Assembly (NCBI GenBank): GCA_037355855.1
Contig: CM074766.1
Coordinates: 2,232,001-2,296,000, forward strand
Direction: 5' to 3'
DNA length: 64,000 nucleotides
Source: Pseudo-nitzschia pungens
Taxonomy: Eukaryota; Bacillariophyta; Bacillariophyceae; Bacillariales; Bacillariaceae
Shown here: piece by piece, positions 24,353-34,132 of the stretch
Numbering within the stretch: the first letter of the stretch is position 1
Layout of the letters: every line of letters begins with the position of its first letter
Position numbers and translations under genes: made by a program
The notes under the pieces: model-generated
The model's input: only the letters and a program-made list of their open reading frames with translations
What the model was told of the DNA's origin: nothing
Databases searched by the model: none

Positions 24353-24357
24353 TGTAT
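24353..24357. repeat. Target-site duplication TGTAT, left copy
   Basis: Directly abuts the LTR at 24358 and matches 30173-30177. Confidence 0.9.
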
Positions 24358-24547
24358 TGCCATACCCCGGGTCTACTAATGAATAAAGTAGTGATATGCA
24401 AATTGTGAGCTCTATTGATTAGTCTATTTGCTAAAGATCCAGCAACCCTCCTGAATCGGCGATTCTATCGGATCGCTAATCTTTTCTTTTATCCCTATCC
24501 TTAATCCAGTCCCGAGTGGGCTCGTGACTGTATTCCGGTGCACGGCA
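24358..24547 (-). repeat. 3' LTR of the Ty3/gypsy element (190 bp)
   Basis: Same sequence as 29983-30172. In the element's sense it begins TGCCGTGCACC and ends GGTATGGCA. Confidence 0.97.
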
Positions 24548-24556
24548 TGCTCCCCC
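24548..24556 (-). other. Polypurine tract of the retrotransposon
   Basis: GGGGGAGCA in the element's sense lies directly before the 3' LTR and 15 bp after the pol stop. This is the usual place for the plus-strand primer. Confidence 0.7.
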
Positions 24557-24571
24557 ATGGTACTGTTACTT

Positions 24572-27500
24572 CTACAACTTAGTGCTATCCCTGCAATAAT
24601 AGGGGTGCACTCTCCTGATGTTAACCCGGTCGGTTACAAAGGGAGCAGTTTCGATAGTCACAGTTCCATTATCATGGGCCTTGAGCACCTTGTAAGGTCC
24701 TTGCCGTGGGAAGGATAGTTTTGGAATAATGCCCTTCCTTTCCAGGGTGACATAGTCTCCTTCTTTATAGACATGGGGGATCCTCTTCTGGTTTTCCCTG
24801 ATGTTGCTCTTGTGGATGCTTTTCTGCTTCCTTGCTTGGATTGCTTCCCAATCCACTGGGAAGTTCACCGGCATGAACATGTCTCGACCAAACACCAGTT
24901 GCGCTGGGGAGTACCCCAGGGTGGTATGGATGGCGCTTCTGATAGCATATGCTGCCTTGGTGGTGAATTCCTCAAAAGGGTCCTCCTCGTGGAGGTCCCT
25001 GTTTTCCAGGTTGAAGGACAACAGACAGTCCTTTAATACCTGATGGATCCTTTCCAACACCGAGTTGGATTGTGGGTTCCAAGCCCCACTGGGCTTTCTT
25101 TTCATCCCCATGTTCTCGCAGAGCTCTTGGAACTCTGCTTTGAACTCACTCCCGCCATCAAAGCCAATTTCCTTTGGGCGCGGATATCTTGCCAGCCAGG
25201 TACTGTCCAACAATCGTTGAGTTTCTGCTGCATTTGGGGAGTCCTTCAGGTGAGCCAGTTCAAACCATCCGGTCACTGGGTCCACCATGGTGAGGACATG
25301 GATTTGGTAGTCTTTACCATTTTTGTTGTGGACAGTTGCAGGTCCCCAGAGGTCCACATTGACCCTCTGCCATTTGGTGACCTCAGCTGCTTTTTCCGGT
25401 AGTAGTCCATACTTCTTCCGGCCACTCTTCTTAAACATCTGACACGTGTGGCAGTGTTTGCAGAGGTCCTGAACGTCCTTCCGTAGGCCTTTCCAGGTGA
25501 ACACTGAGCGTATGCTCTGTTCCATTCTCTTTTCTCCGGGATGGACCAACATGCTGTGGTACCATTCCAGGACTCTGTCCTTGAGTTTGTTGGGAATCAG
25601 AATCTTTCCTTCTTTGTGGATTAGGTTGTAACCTTCCACAATTTTGGTGGTCAGTCGATTGTCTTTTTCCAGAGCATTCACGATTCCTGTGTCCTGTTGC
25701 TGGTAGAACTGAATCATGTCCGGGGCAAGTGGGAATGCACTATTGCCCTGGAATTCTTCCGGCGCTTCTCCAAGTGGGAATAGGAGTTGCCGGAGGTGCT
25801 CTTCCTCATCCGCGTAGGTGAGGGGCTTATTTGGTGGTAGCCATTCCACTGTGTCCGCTGGGTCATCTGTGATGTCCAATCGAGACAGTGCATCTGCTGC
25901 GTCATTGTCTTTGCCAGCAACATGCTTGACTACCGGGTGGAACTCCTCCATGAGGAGTCTCCACCGGACCATTCTTTGGGTCGGCATCTGCTGATACAAT
26001 AGGTTCAGGTGATCCGTGTGAATGGTTACATCTTGTCCTCGTAGGATTCCTTCAAACGCTTTCAAGCCTTCCACTATACCAAGGAGTTCTTTTTCCCCGA
26101 CAGTGTAGTTGAGCTGCGCTGAGTTCAGTTTCCTTGTGTAGAAACCAAGGGGTTTGCCATCTTGGCATACGGTTGCTCCCAGTTGCCTGTCACTGGCGTC
26201 TGAGTAGAGATGAAATGGTTTCGTAAAATCCGGGAATGCGAGTTTCGCTTCATCTGCGAGCATCCTCTTCGCCTCCATGAAAGCTTTCTGCTCTGCTGGG
26301 CCCCAGTACCAATTTGTTTTGCCCTTCTTGCCCGCAAGCTTGTTGAGGGGGGCCAGGATGTGGGAGCGGCACTTCCACATGTCCCTGTAGAAATTGACCA
26401 TCCCAAGGAACATCTTGAGTTGCTTGGTGTTCTTGGGGGGTTCCAGGCGCTTCATCGCCTCCAGCTTCTTTGGCTGGGGCTGAATGCCCTCTGTTGTTAA
26501 CAGAAATCCCAGATATTCCACTTCTTTTTGCATGAAGAAGGATTTTCTGAGGTTGGCGCGAAAGCCAGCATCATCCAGTCTCTGTAGGACTGTATCGATT
26601 TTGTCGAGGTGATCCTGCTCAGATTCCCCCTCGCGTTGAATGATTAGAATATCATCGATGTAGACAAGGACGTAGTCCAGGTCCCCTAGGAGGTTCATCA
26701 TGACGGACTGGAAGATATCCGGTGCGCATGCGATTCCCATTGCCAGTCTCTTGTAGGCATACTTTCCCCATGGTAAAATGGTAGAGCAAATCTTTTGGCT
26801 CTCCTTGCAGATGGGGATGGTATAGTATCCTTGGGACAAGTCCAGCGCCGTAGCTGATTTGAACTTTTGTAGTCTTTGGATGGTTTCCCCAATGCGTGGT
26901 AGAGGGAACGGCTTTCGTTGAATGGCTGCATTCATCTTCCGAAAGTCCGTAAGGACTCGTATGTCCCCTGTCTTTTTGGGTTGACAGAACGTCGGTGATG
27001 CCCATGGTGAGTCATCATCATGTGGAAGTTTCTCCAGGACTCCAATGTCACAGAGCCTGTTGATTTCCTTCCAGAGTGCTTGTTCAAAGGCATGGGGTAC
27101 TGAATAGTACCTCTGCCTGACCGGTTTAACCCCTGGTTGGAGTTCAATAGATACCGGTTCAATATTCTTGAGCAGTCCCAGACCTCCTCCAAAGAGTGTG
27201 GGGAACTTCTTCAATGTTTTCTTCAGGGCCTCCTTAGACGCGTCTGTGATCTCCAGGTCGTTGACCATGGAGTCTATATCTACTTTGGAGTAGTCGGCGT
27301 CCAGTATCTTGGCTTGCCTTTCTTCCTCCTGTTGGAGGATCGGACTCTGTGTGTTGGCAAAGAATACTGCCTCACATTTGTCCGGGTCAGAGAGCTCCCC
27401 CATTCCCTTCATGGGGATGGAGTCACCCTGCCATGTGATTGTCTGGGAGCTGTATTTGATATCCAGTCCCATTTGTGCCATCAGGTCGGATCCTATGATC

Positions 27501-27835
27501 ATGTCATAGGGCACCTCCTCGTGGTGATGGTACTCATCCACTTGGAAGGTCCATTTAATGGTCTTTGAGTTTGAGAATTCTATCAGCCTTAGTCCCACTG
27601 AAGCCGCAGACTTTGTTCGAAATTTGCCCCCATAGGTATTATAGGTAACAGATCGTTGGTCCCGGTTCGTAAGTTGACTTCGGTCGACAAAGTGTTTTAG
27701 GATTATGGACTTGGAGCATCCTGAGTCCAGAAGGCCCCGGAGCATCCTCCCCCTTCCCTTGTGGTCCAACACCTCCACACAGACATCTGCAAATCGGTTG
27801 ATTATGCGTGGTCCGGTGTGGATGGTGTCGGCCAT
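24572..27835 (-). CDS. pol: Retrotransposon pol polyprotein (PR-RT-RNase H-INT)
   Basis: The intact frame has 1087 codons. The aspartic protease active site is LLDSG (Asp37). Reverse transcriptase spans about 220-450, with SPWASPTFCQPKKTGDIR, LDLSQGYYTIP and YIDD at 392-395. RNase H spans about 540-650, with FHLYSDASD, EKELLGIVEGL and IHTDHLNLL. Integrase begins with an HHCC zinc finger (about 765-810, ending KHCHTCQMF), then the D,D-E core: VNVDLWGPA, GFDGGSEF and ERIHQVLKD. The tail (RQGPYKVLKAHDNGTVTIET) is the small barrel typical of gypsy integrases; no chromodomain is evident. The ATG follows immediately after the gag stop codon in the same frame (TGA-ATG), so pol could be made by readthrough of TGA or by reinitiation. 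Confidence 0.97.
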   Translation of the reverse strand: MADTIHTGPRIINRFADVCVEVLDHKGRGRMLRGLLDSGCSKSIILKHFVDRSQLTNRDQRSVTYNTYGGKFRTKSAASVGLRLIEFSNSKTIKWTFQVDEYHHHEEVPYDMIIGSDLMAQMGLDIKYSSQTITWQGDSIPMKGMGELSDPDKCEAVFFANTQSPILQQEEERQAKILDADYSKVDIDSMVNDLEITDASKEALKKTLKKFPTLFGGGLGLLKNIEPVSIELQPGVKPVRQRYYSVPHAFEQALWKEINRLCDIGVLEKLPHDDDSPWASPTFCQPKKTGDIRVLTDFRKMNAAIQRKPFPLPRIGETIQRLQKFKSATALDLSQGYYTIPICKESQKICSTILPWGKYAYKRLAMGIACAPDIFQSVMMNLLGDLDYVLVYIDDILIIQREGESEQDHLDKIDTVLQRLDDAGFRANLRKSFFMQKEVEYLGFLLTTEGIQPQPKKLEAMKRLEPPKNTKQLKMFLGMVNFYRDMWKCRSHILAPLNKLAGKKGKTNWYWGPAEQKAFMEAKRMLADEAKLAFPDFTKPFHLYSDASDRQLGATVCQDGKPLGFYTRKLNSAQLNYTVGEKELLGIVEGLKAFEGILRGQDVTIHTDHLNLLYQQMPTQRMVRWRLLMEEFHPVVKHVAGKDNDAADALSRLDITDDPADTVEWLPPNKPLTYADEEEHLRQLLFPLGEAPEEFQGNSAFPLAPDMIQFYQQQDTGIVNALEKDNRLTTKIVEGYNLIHKEGKILIPNKLKDRVLEWYHSMLVHPGEKRMEQSIRSVFTWKGLRKDVQDLCKHCHTCQMFKKSGRKKYGLLPEKAAEVTKWQRVNVDLWGPATVHNKNGKDYQIHVLTMVDPVTGWFELAHLKDSPNAAETQRLLDSTWLARYPRPKEIGFDGGSEFKAEFQELCENMGMKRKPSGAWNPQSNSVLERIHQVLKDCLLSFNLENRDLHEEDPFEEFTTKAAYAIRSAIHTTLGYSPAQLVFGRDMFMPVNFPVDWEAIQARKQKSIHKSNIRENQKRIPHVYKEGDYVTLERKGIIPKLSFPRQGPYKVLKAHDNGTVTIETAPFVTDRVNIRRVHPYYCRDSTKL

Positions 27836-29239
27836 TCATTTGTGGGGTCCTTTCTTCTTGAAGGTTTTTCTGTATTTTCTCCGGTACTCCTTGAGGTCCC
27901 TGTCGGAGATATCAATCTCGTCGTCAGAGACTTCATGGTCAGCTTGGGCCGTGGCCAGTACATAGGAGTACTCGTGGTTGGAGAGGTTCCTTCCCCAGTG
28001 GGGTTTGGAGTGTTGCTCAGTGTCTGAGTCTTCTTTTGCCACGAAATGCTCCTTGAGCAGATTTATGGTCTCCCGGTCGAACTTCCCCTTCTTGGTGGGT
28101 CCTCCGGTTAGTTTCCAGCATTTGCCGGCGTGGGTCTTGCCACAAATTTTGCATAGTTGCTTGTTATTGTCCATTGGGCGCTTCTTTTTGTTGGGAGACT
28201 TGCTGTTTCCTCCCCCAGAAGTGGCCTTGGGGTTCTTCTTGATTCCACCGTTTTGTTTTTCCAGTTCGGTGATCCGTTTGCGAAGTTCTTCTTCGTTTCG
28301 GATGGTGGTTTCTAAGTTTTCGAGTTTATCGATGGTGGTGTTGAAGGAGTGGGCAAAGACGTCCCATCCAATGTGTTCCAGTTTGTCCCTCTGGGTGTGT
28401 GTCATACTGGTGTCCAGGATTTCCTTCATCTCGTCGTGAGTGAAGCTGGAGGGTGCCATTCCTGTGGCGGCGCCACTTTCCCAGAGACATTCTGGTAGAT
28501 AGCTTTGTAGTTTGGCCATTCGATTGGCCCAGGCTCTGATGCCATGTTTCATGTCGACTCGCATCCCCCGCATAAAGCGGCGGAGGAGGATGTACGAGCG
28601 TTTCCCGTTCATGTCATTGCCAAAGACTTTCAGCTTGAGGGCGTACATGCATTCCTCAATGACATCCTTTTTGTACTCCTCTGATTTGTAGTACTTTGTG
28701 AGGGCATCGGGTACCTTCTTTTTCGGGATTGGAGCGCCGAGGTCCTCGGGCTCTGTTTCCTCATCCGATTTTGCCGTGGCAGTCGGTTTGGTTTTGTCGG
28801 TTTTCTGGGTGGGGTTCCCTTCGACCGGCTCCTTGGGCGTGCCAGCGGGAGCTTCTGTGGTTAGGTCGGTTATTGCGACTTTCTGGATCCTCGTTTGGAC
28901 CAATTTGTTGTTGTGTGTCTTGTGACCTGGTTCGGCATAGTAGGACCGGCCCAGAGTCATTTGGACGATAGAGAGTGCCTCGTTGGAGAGGATCCGTTGG
29001 AGGACGTCCAGTTTCTGGTCTCCTTGGAGTTTGTCATTGCCAGCAATTTTCTGGTCAAAGTCTCTTTTCCAGATGATAAAGAGTTCCGGTCTTTCAGTGC
29101 CGGTGAGTACCTTCAGATAGTCACTGAAGGCTACCCCTCCTTTTTCTGAGTCGATACTCATTTTCACGGTGGTGGCATCTTCCGGCCAGTCCTCTCGTGT
29201 AAAGGTGAAGGGTTTCTGTTTAGTTCCTTTAGACGCCAT
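27836..29239 (-). CDS. gag: Retrotransposon gag (nucleocapsid) protein
   Basis: The frame has 467 codons. A Lys/Glu-rich central part is followed by a coiled-coil-like stretch (ENLETTIRNEEELRKRITEL). A zinc knuckle, CKICGKTHAGKC, sits near the C-terminus; its spacing C-x2-C-x3-H-x3-C is one shorter in each of the last two gaps than the retroviral C-x2-C-x4-H-x4-C. Basic Asn/Lys stretches precede it, as expected for RNA packaging. The gene ends with TGA directly abutting the pol ATG, without frame change. Confidence 0.9.
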   Translation of the reverse strand: MASKGTKQKPFTFTREDWPEDATTVKMSIDSEKGGVAFSDYLKVLTGTERPELFIIWKRDFDQKIAGNDKLQGDQKLDVLQRILSNEALSIVQMTLGRSYYAEPGHKTHNNKLVQTRIQKVAITDLTTEAPAGTPKEPVEGNPTQKTDKTKPTATAKSDEETEPEDLGAPIPKKKVPDALTKYYKSEEYKKDVIEECMYALKLKVFGNDMNGKRSYILLRRFMRGMRVDMKHGIRAWANRMAKLQSYLPECLWESGAATGMAPSSFTHDEMKEILDTSMTHTQRDKLEHIGWDVFAHSFNTTIDKLENLETTIRNEEELRKRITELEKQNGGIKKNPKATSGGGNSKSPNKKKRPMDNNKQLCKICGKTHAGKCWKLTGGPTKKGKFDRETINLLKEHFVAKEDSDTEQHSKPHWGRNLSNHEYSYVLATAQADHEVSDDEIDISDRDLKEYRRKYRKTFKKKGPHK

Positions 29240-29982
29240 GGTTAATCAGTTTCTTTTTATTTACTTTAGTTTAGTTACCGTATTTCTGTAAGTTGTTATT
29301 TGGAGTGGAAATGAGCAAAAAGTGATTGCTCCAGTTTTTCCCCCTGAGGTTCACTTCCACGCGATACCCCGTGTTGTAACTGATTTTTCTCCCAGGCTCG
29401 TACGTTGGTGGGAGTTGTTTCTCTCTTTAGCTTCCGGGAATCCTGTGGTTCTCCGGAGTTGTTTCTGTTTTTATTTCGTGGGATTCGATTCCCGTGGTTC
29501 TCCGGCGTTGCTTCTTTATTAAGCTGTCACCGGGCCGGTCCCACTTCTCGTTGTCCCGTGGGATTAGTGGTGTTTGAGTATTTGATGTATACCTTTCCGG
29601 ATATCTGTATATTTTGGTTTTGGTTGGCATACCCTTTTCGGTCTGTCCATCCACTCAGAGTTGGTCCAATTAGTCCATTCACTGATTTATGTGTCACTTT
29701 TTCAGTGTGTATTTTCGAGTTTTTCGATTATTTCCTGTTGTCGACCATGGTCCTGTTTAGGTACTTAGGTGTCTCTGTTGCTGCTGTTGCTCCCTTCTTT
29801 GAGCGCTAACAGTTGCTGGGGTCGGTCTTCCTTGTGCTGCAGACACTGGATATCCTTCTCCCTGTTTTGCTTCTCTGTGCCTCCATTTTTTTTTTTCGGC
29901 AGTCTTTCGATCTTGTCGGCGCCTTGACCGATCGATCTCTTTCTGCTCATGGTCATCAGCACTCAGCTTGATTTTAAAATCA
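29240..29982 (-). other. Long untranslated leader of the retrotransposon
   Basis: This is the 743 bp between the 5' LTR and the gag ATG. The bases next to the LTR, in element sense, are TGATTTTAAAATCA, a perfect 14-bp palindrome. The usual TGG of a primer-binding site for a tRNA 3' end is not found directly after the LTR. Confidence 0.7.
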
Positions 29983-30172
29983 TGCCATACCCCGGGTCTA
30001 CTAATGAATAAAGTAGTGATATGCAAATTGTGAGCTCTATTGATTAGTCTATTTGCTAAAGATCCAGCAACCCTCCTGAATCGGCGATTCTATCGGATCG
30101 CTAATCTTTTCTTTTATCCCTATCCTTAATCCAGTCCCGAGTGGGCTCGTGACTGTATTCCGGTGCACGGCA
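29983..30172 (-). repeat. 5' LTR of the Ty3/gypsy element (190 bp)
   Basis: Same sequence as 24358-24547. In the element's sense it contains GGGATAAAAGAAAAG, a possible TATA-like core promoter element. Confidence 0.97.
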
Positions 30173-30177
30173 TGTAT
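30173..30177. repeat. Target-site duplication TGTAT, right copy
   Basis: Directly abuts the LTR ending at 30172 and matches 24353-24357. Confidence 0.9.
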
Positions 30178-30497
30178 GAAGAAGTGGTGGGAATGCGATG
30201 CGTCCAAGTATGGAGAAGTGGTGGGAATGAGGTCGACCGACGCGTCCATGTATAGGAGAGCTACTGGGACTGAGAGGTGTTGGACCTCTCTTTAGCAATT
30301 GTAGATCTACAAGTCTGGATATCAAACATACCGGTACATGAACGTCCGGAAAAACACGAGTGGATCAATCGATCAATTTGCTGCTAGATGGCCTATGTTT
30401 GATATCCACCAATGCAGATGAATATAATCGAATCCCACAAGTGTTCGATACTTAGATGTGGGAGTGACATGGGAGTGATCGACTGCCAGCAGCGCTA

Positions 30498-31671
30498 TTG
30501 GTATACAATCGAAAACCTATCTGAAATAAACTGGAGCAACACTAATTCATTATTTCTATTTTTGCAACTCTGCAAAAGCAGATCCACTAAACTACCACTA
30601 AGAAATACAACCAAAATCGACAATCGACCATGGTGGAGACTCGACAATCGACTATAGCGCTCAGGGCTCTACCACTCAGGGGATTACAACCCCGGGGTAG
30701 GTACCATCCTCACTGTATCCGCAGTGAGCAGATGTCCCGTCGAATGGACCGATTGCTCCTGCAGCTCTGTAGCACGCCAACTGTGACGTGCCACTGCAGC
30801 CACACCGCAAAACCCATGTACGTTATTCGCTGCTGTTTGCTACTTGCTGTCCCCCCCCCTGTATTATCGACGCGTTGCTGCTGCCTGCTGCTTGCTGTCC
30901 CCCCCCTGTATTATATCGACGCGTTGCTGCTGCCTGCTGCTTGCTGCTTGCTTTATTATCGACGCGTTCCTGCTGCTTGCTGTCCCCCCTGTATTATCGA
31001 TGCGCGCTGCTGCTTCTTGCTGTCCCCCCCTTATTATCGACGTGCGTTGCTGCTTGCTGCTTGCTGTCCCCCCGTGTATTATCGACGCGTTGCTGCTTGC
31101 TGTCCCCCCGTGTATTATCGACGCGTTCCTGCTGCTTGCTGCTGCTTGCTGTCCCCCCTGGATTATCGACGCGTTGCTGCTTGCTGCCCCCCCCCCTGTA
31201 TTATCGACGCGTTGCTGCTGCTTGCTGTCCCCCCCTGTATTATCGACGCGTTGCTGCTGCTTGCTGTCCCCCCCCTGTATTATATCGACGCGTTGAAACC
31301 ACTCGCTGTTAGCATCGCTCGCTGTTGCCCTCACTCCCTGCTAAGTTGCAGCTTGCGACTCGCTTTGGCTCCAGTATCTGCCGGATCCACCATTGTCAAG
31401 GTGTTTGGTATGTGTTCTCGTTATTGTGATGCGAAGAACTGTGGTGTCAAAAAAAGTGATTTTTTAACAAAGAGTTTAGTAAGGCACTCGAACAATGGGT
31501 TTCCACTAACAAAACACCACACTATAAGAGGTTGTAGTAATTTCTTTCCTACAGAATAATTTTTATTTATGGTATGTGCACCTTCCCTGCACGCTCAGTG
31601 TGCGTTCATGTAAATTGGTTACATTTTGGGCGCATACTCGACCAGTCTCAATTGTTATCGGACTCGTAGTA
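30498..31671 (-). repeat. Right inverted arm of the foldback element
   Basis: Contains about eleven units of TATTATCGACGCGTTGCTGC...TTGCTGTCCCCC between about 30840 and 31295. These are the reverse complement of the left-arm array. The outer end matches 22794-22900 inverted. Confidence 0.8.
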
Positions 31672-33104
31672 TCCATCAGTAAAGTGAGACGTCGCCACTC
31701 GGATGACGCTCAGATCAGGGGTCATAATTAGAAGGGGTGTGCCACGACGTCTGTCCGTCGTCCGTGTTTGACGTACAAATACTAGTAAAAAAAAGGGCAC
31801 TCCATATTTCATGTGTGGTCCAATTTAGAAAAATTTCCCTCAACCTCAATTTTTTTTCCCACTTTCACTGCATAATACTAACAAAAACTATTAGTAGTAC
31901 ACTTCAATCTACGGTTTAACAACTCCATCAAAAATTGTAACAAAATAATATGTGAATATTGTACCTAGCCCAATTTTTTACAAGGATTATGAATACGTAA
32001 CTGCTTTTCAGTCTAGATGGATGGAAGATAAAGTAATTTATTTGGATGGATGGTCCAAAGAGAGTGATTGGAAGTGTACGTACCTCGTACCAGGGGTCAT
32101 AATTAGAAGGGGTGTGCCACGATTCCATGTGTGGTACAAATAAAAAAAAATTCCCTCAGTCAATTTTTTCCTTCTCATAATTTACTGCATATCACTAGTT
32201 CAAGTGTACCTGATAAACCAACTTACCAAGTACACTTCTAATCACTCTCCAACTTTTAAATTTGATATGCAGTTCATGTATATAGTTGAAAGTCAAGTAG
32301 TAAGTACCTTTTTCAGTTTACATCCATCTGCTGTCTGACATTGCTGATTCAAACTACCAGTGATCTGTGCCTTCCACCTGGAATATAAAATACAAAATCG
32401 GATCGTCTGTCCGTCATCCATTTTATTTTTATTCAATTGTACCATGGGGGTTTAGAAAGAATTTGTACTTGTGCACAAAGTCCAACAAAAACTAAAGAAA
32501 CGCTGCAACCTGCTATTCTCAGCCCTCAGCACAGAACACGGGGTGATGTTGAACGAAGAAGTTTAGATTGAGAATGATGTTTGTTATTATGCTATACCGT
32601 AACAGTACACAACCACCAACTGGGCAATTAAGATTATTCATGTGCGGAGCATCGTAGCAAACTCCTTTTAAGCATAGCCGATAGTGGAGACCGGAGACAC
32701 AGGATACCTAACTGCTGGATTGGGACAATCAGTTTGACACAGCGGCTACAGGTAGGGCATTCCCGCACTGCAGCAAACCACGCAGCAAACCACCCGGAAT
32801 GCACCGGAAATCTTCCACGTGTAGCATAATGCTGCGTCGGCATCGCGCCGCACACGACGGGGTTGGTTTTGATTTTCTATCACGTTGTGATCGTGAAGGT
32901 CCGGCAGAATTTTGTGTGGCAGTGATCCCCCTTCCTCACTTCGCATGAGACACTGTGGATACATTATTTGGAACCAATCGAACTCCCGACGACGATTCTA
33001 CAGTAAGATCATATACCGTGCGGGTTGTGTTTCGAGTCAAAGAATCTGGTGGATAGTTTGCGATTGATTACCTGCTTGATCACTATTACCGGTATACTTC
33101 GGTA
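31672..33104. other. Gene-free interval with a direct repeat
   Basis: Contains two copies of a roughly 190-bp sequence that starts CAGGGGTCATAATTAG (31716 and 32091). Otherwise AT-rich, with no gene seen. Confidence 0.5.
31716..32250 (+). repeat. Direct repeat pair starting CAGGGGTCATAATTAGAAGG
   Basis: Copies begin at 31716 and 32091. The first 30 bases or so match exactly; then TCATGTGTGGT, TTCCCTCA and ACTGCATA recur in the same order with length differences. The start motif also occurs in degenerate inverted form near 52288-52326, pointing to a dispersed family. Confidence 0.65.
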
Positions 33105-33605
33105 TCAGAGTAAAACAGTATGTCCTGTGTTTACATACCACAGACTAACCAATGGTGCTGCTAATAATACATCCTGTAACAGTCCAACATCCGAGGGGAA
33201 TGATGCTAGCTGGGGAACGGAAATCTGTTGTTGGTACTTTTTGTTAAGAGTTTTGGCAAGGTTGGGTGATTTTCGACCGCTTTGCAAACAATCAGGGTCC
33301 CGTTCCAAGGAAGACTTTGTTCTATCGCTCGAGCACGGCGCCTCCAACACCGGGATTGCCCTGTTCCGACACGTGGCATTCTGCGATTGTATTTTGTAGA
33401 CATACAGCACCGCGTTGAAATTCAGGAATAAACAACATGGTTGTGAAATAGCTGTCTCTCCAATGGTCTCCTCAAATGATCGAGAATGGTTCGCTCGTTG
33501 TGCTGAGTCAGTAAAAGGAACGCTAACAAACAAGAGCACGAGAATCATCACGGACAAGCAAGCGACAATCGAACGACCGAATTTTATCTTGCGAATCCGT
33601 CGCAA
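33105..33605 (-). CDS. Possible secreted or membrane-anchored small protein (weak)
   Basis: This is an open frame of 166 codons. It begins with a basic N-terminus and a strong hydrophobic segment (IVACLSVMILVLLFVSV) that would serve as signal peptide or anchor. The rest has no recognisable domain and may run past an exon boundary. A plus-strand frame (33415-33885) overlaps it and is equally unsupported. Listed only because the hydrophobic N-terminus is suggestive. Confidence 0.3.
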   Translation of the reverse strand: MRRIRKIKFGRSIVACLSVMILVLLFVSVPFTDSAQRANHSRSFEETIGETAISQPCCLFLNFNAVLYVYKIQSQNATCRNRAIPVLEAPCSSDRTKSSLERDPDCLQSGRKSPNLAKTLNKKYQQQISVPQLASFPSDVGLLQDVLLAAPLVSLWYVNTGHTVLL

Positions 33606-34132
33606 ATTCTTGGCGCTGCTCGGACGATCCCCCTCTTGTCGTTCACCGATGCAATTCTGGAGTATTGCGAACCCATGCTTCTGCTTCCACCACGATGTGG
33701 AAGGCCCGTTGCGTCACGGCAACTTTCACCCGACGCGGGATGCTCGGGCATCTCGAAAGGGTGAAACGAAAGCAGCGGTCATGCATCCATTGCTACCAAT
33801 AAGTAATCTTAGTAAAGTATTGCAATACCAGTTGTCGAAGAATACTATTCTAGTTTCCATACAGTTGGAATTCATTCATTCGTGAAAGTGGAGCTCTTGC
33901 ACGATACTCATTGGTTCTTACCGTGCGGGGGAAGGTCGGCTGCCAACTCGCGACGCGACCCGACCCGCCGGCATCGGCCTCGATATCTACGGCGCTCTGC
34001 GGCGGTGCCGTGTGCGTCGGAGAGAGAACAACGAACGAGAACCGGAGAGACTTCCTTGCGGTTTTCGGCGACGCATCTCTTGCCGGGCGGGTGATCCGGG
34101 AACGGCGTGGTTTGTGCCAGTCAGAATCATCA
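33606..34132. other. Gene-free interval
   Basis: No supported gene. GC rises toward the SRPBCC gene. Confidence 0.35.

Larger units (their letters stand above)
24358..30172 (-). mobile_element. Complete Ty3/gypsy LTR retrotransposon, minus orientation
   Basis: The 190-bp LTRs at 24358-24547 and 29983-30172 read identical by eye, start TG and end CA, and are flanked by the direct duplication TGTAT (24353-24357 and 30173-30177). Internal order on the minus strand is LTR, 743-bp leader, gag, pol (protease, reverse transcriptase, RNase H, integrase), polypurine tract, LTR. That gene order defines Ty3/gypsy (Metaviridae). Identical LTRs and fully open frames indicate a very recent insertion that could still be active. 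It sits in the loop of the older foldback element. Confidence 0.97.
22794..31671. mobile_element. Foldback-type (long inverted repeat) element, split by an LTR retrotransposon
   Basis: The outer sequences are inverted copies: TACTACGAGTCCGATAAC at 22794 reappears reverse-complemented ending at 31671. Homology runs inward through CAGTCTCAATTG, the GCACCTTCCCTGCACGC motif, a GCAGCAACGCGTCGAT array and AACCAAAATCGACAATCG stretches. The arms are about 22794-24269 and 30498-31671, with a loop of roughly 400 bp once the inserted retrotransposon is removed. The arms are diverged (many substitutions, different array lengths), so the element is much older than its insert. No transposase frame is visible, so it is presumably non-autonomous. 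A target-site duplication could not be assigned; TTCAT on the left and TCCAT on the right differ by one base. Confidence 0.8.

Noticed and set aside
30630..31559. 309-codon plus-strand frame in the right foldback arm
   Set aside because: It is the repeat array read through (CCLLAVPPCIIDAL units), with no independent coding evidence.
33415..33885. Plus-strand frame of 156 codons
   Set aside because: No domain, no signal, and mixed composition; it overlaps another weak frame on the opposite strand.
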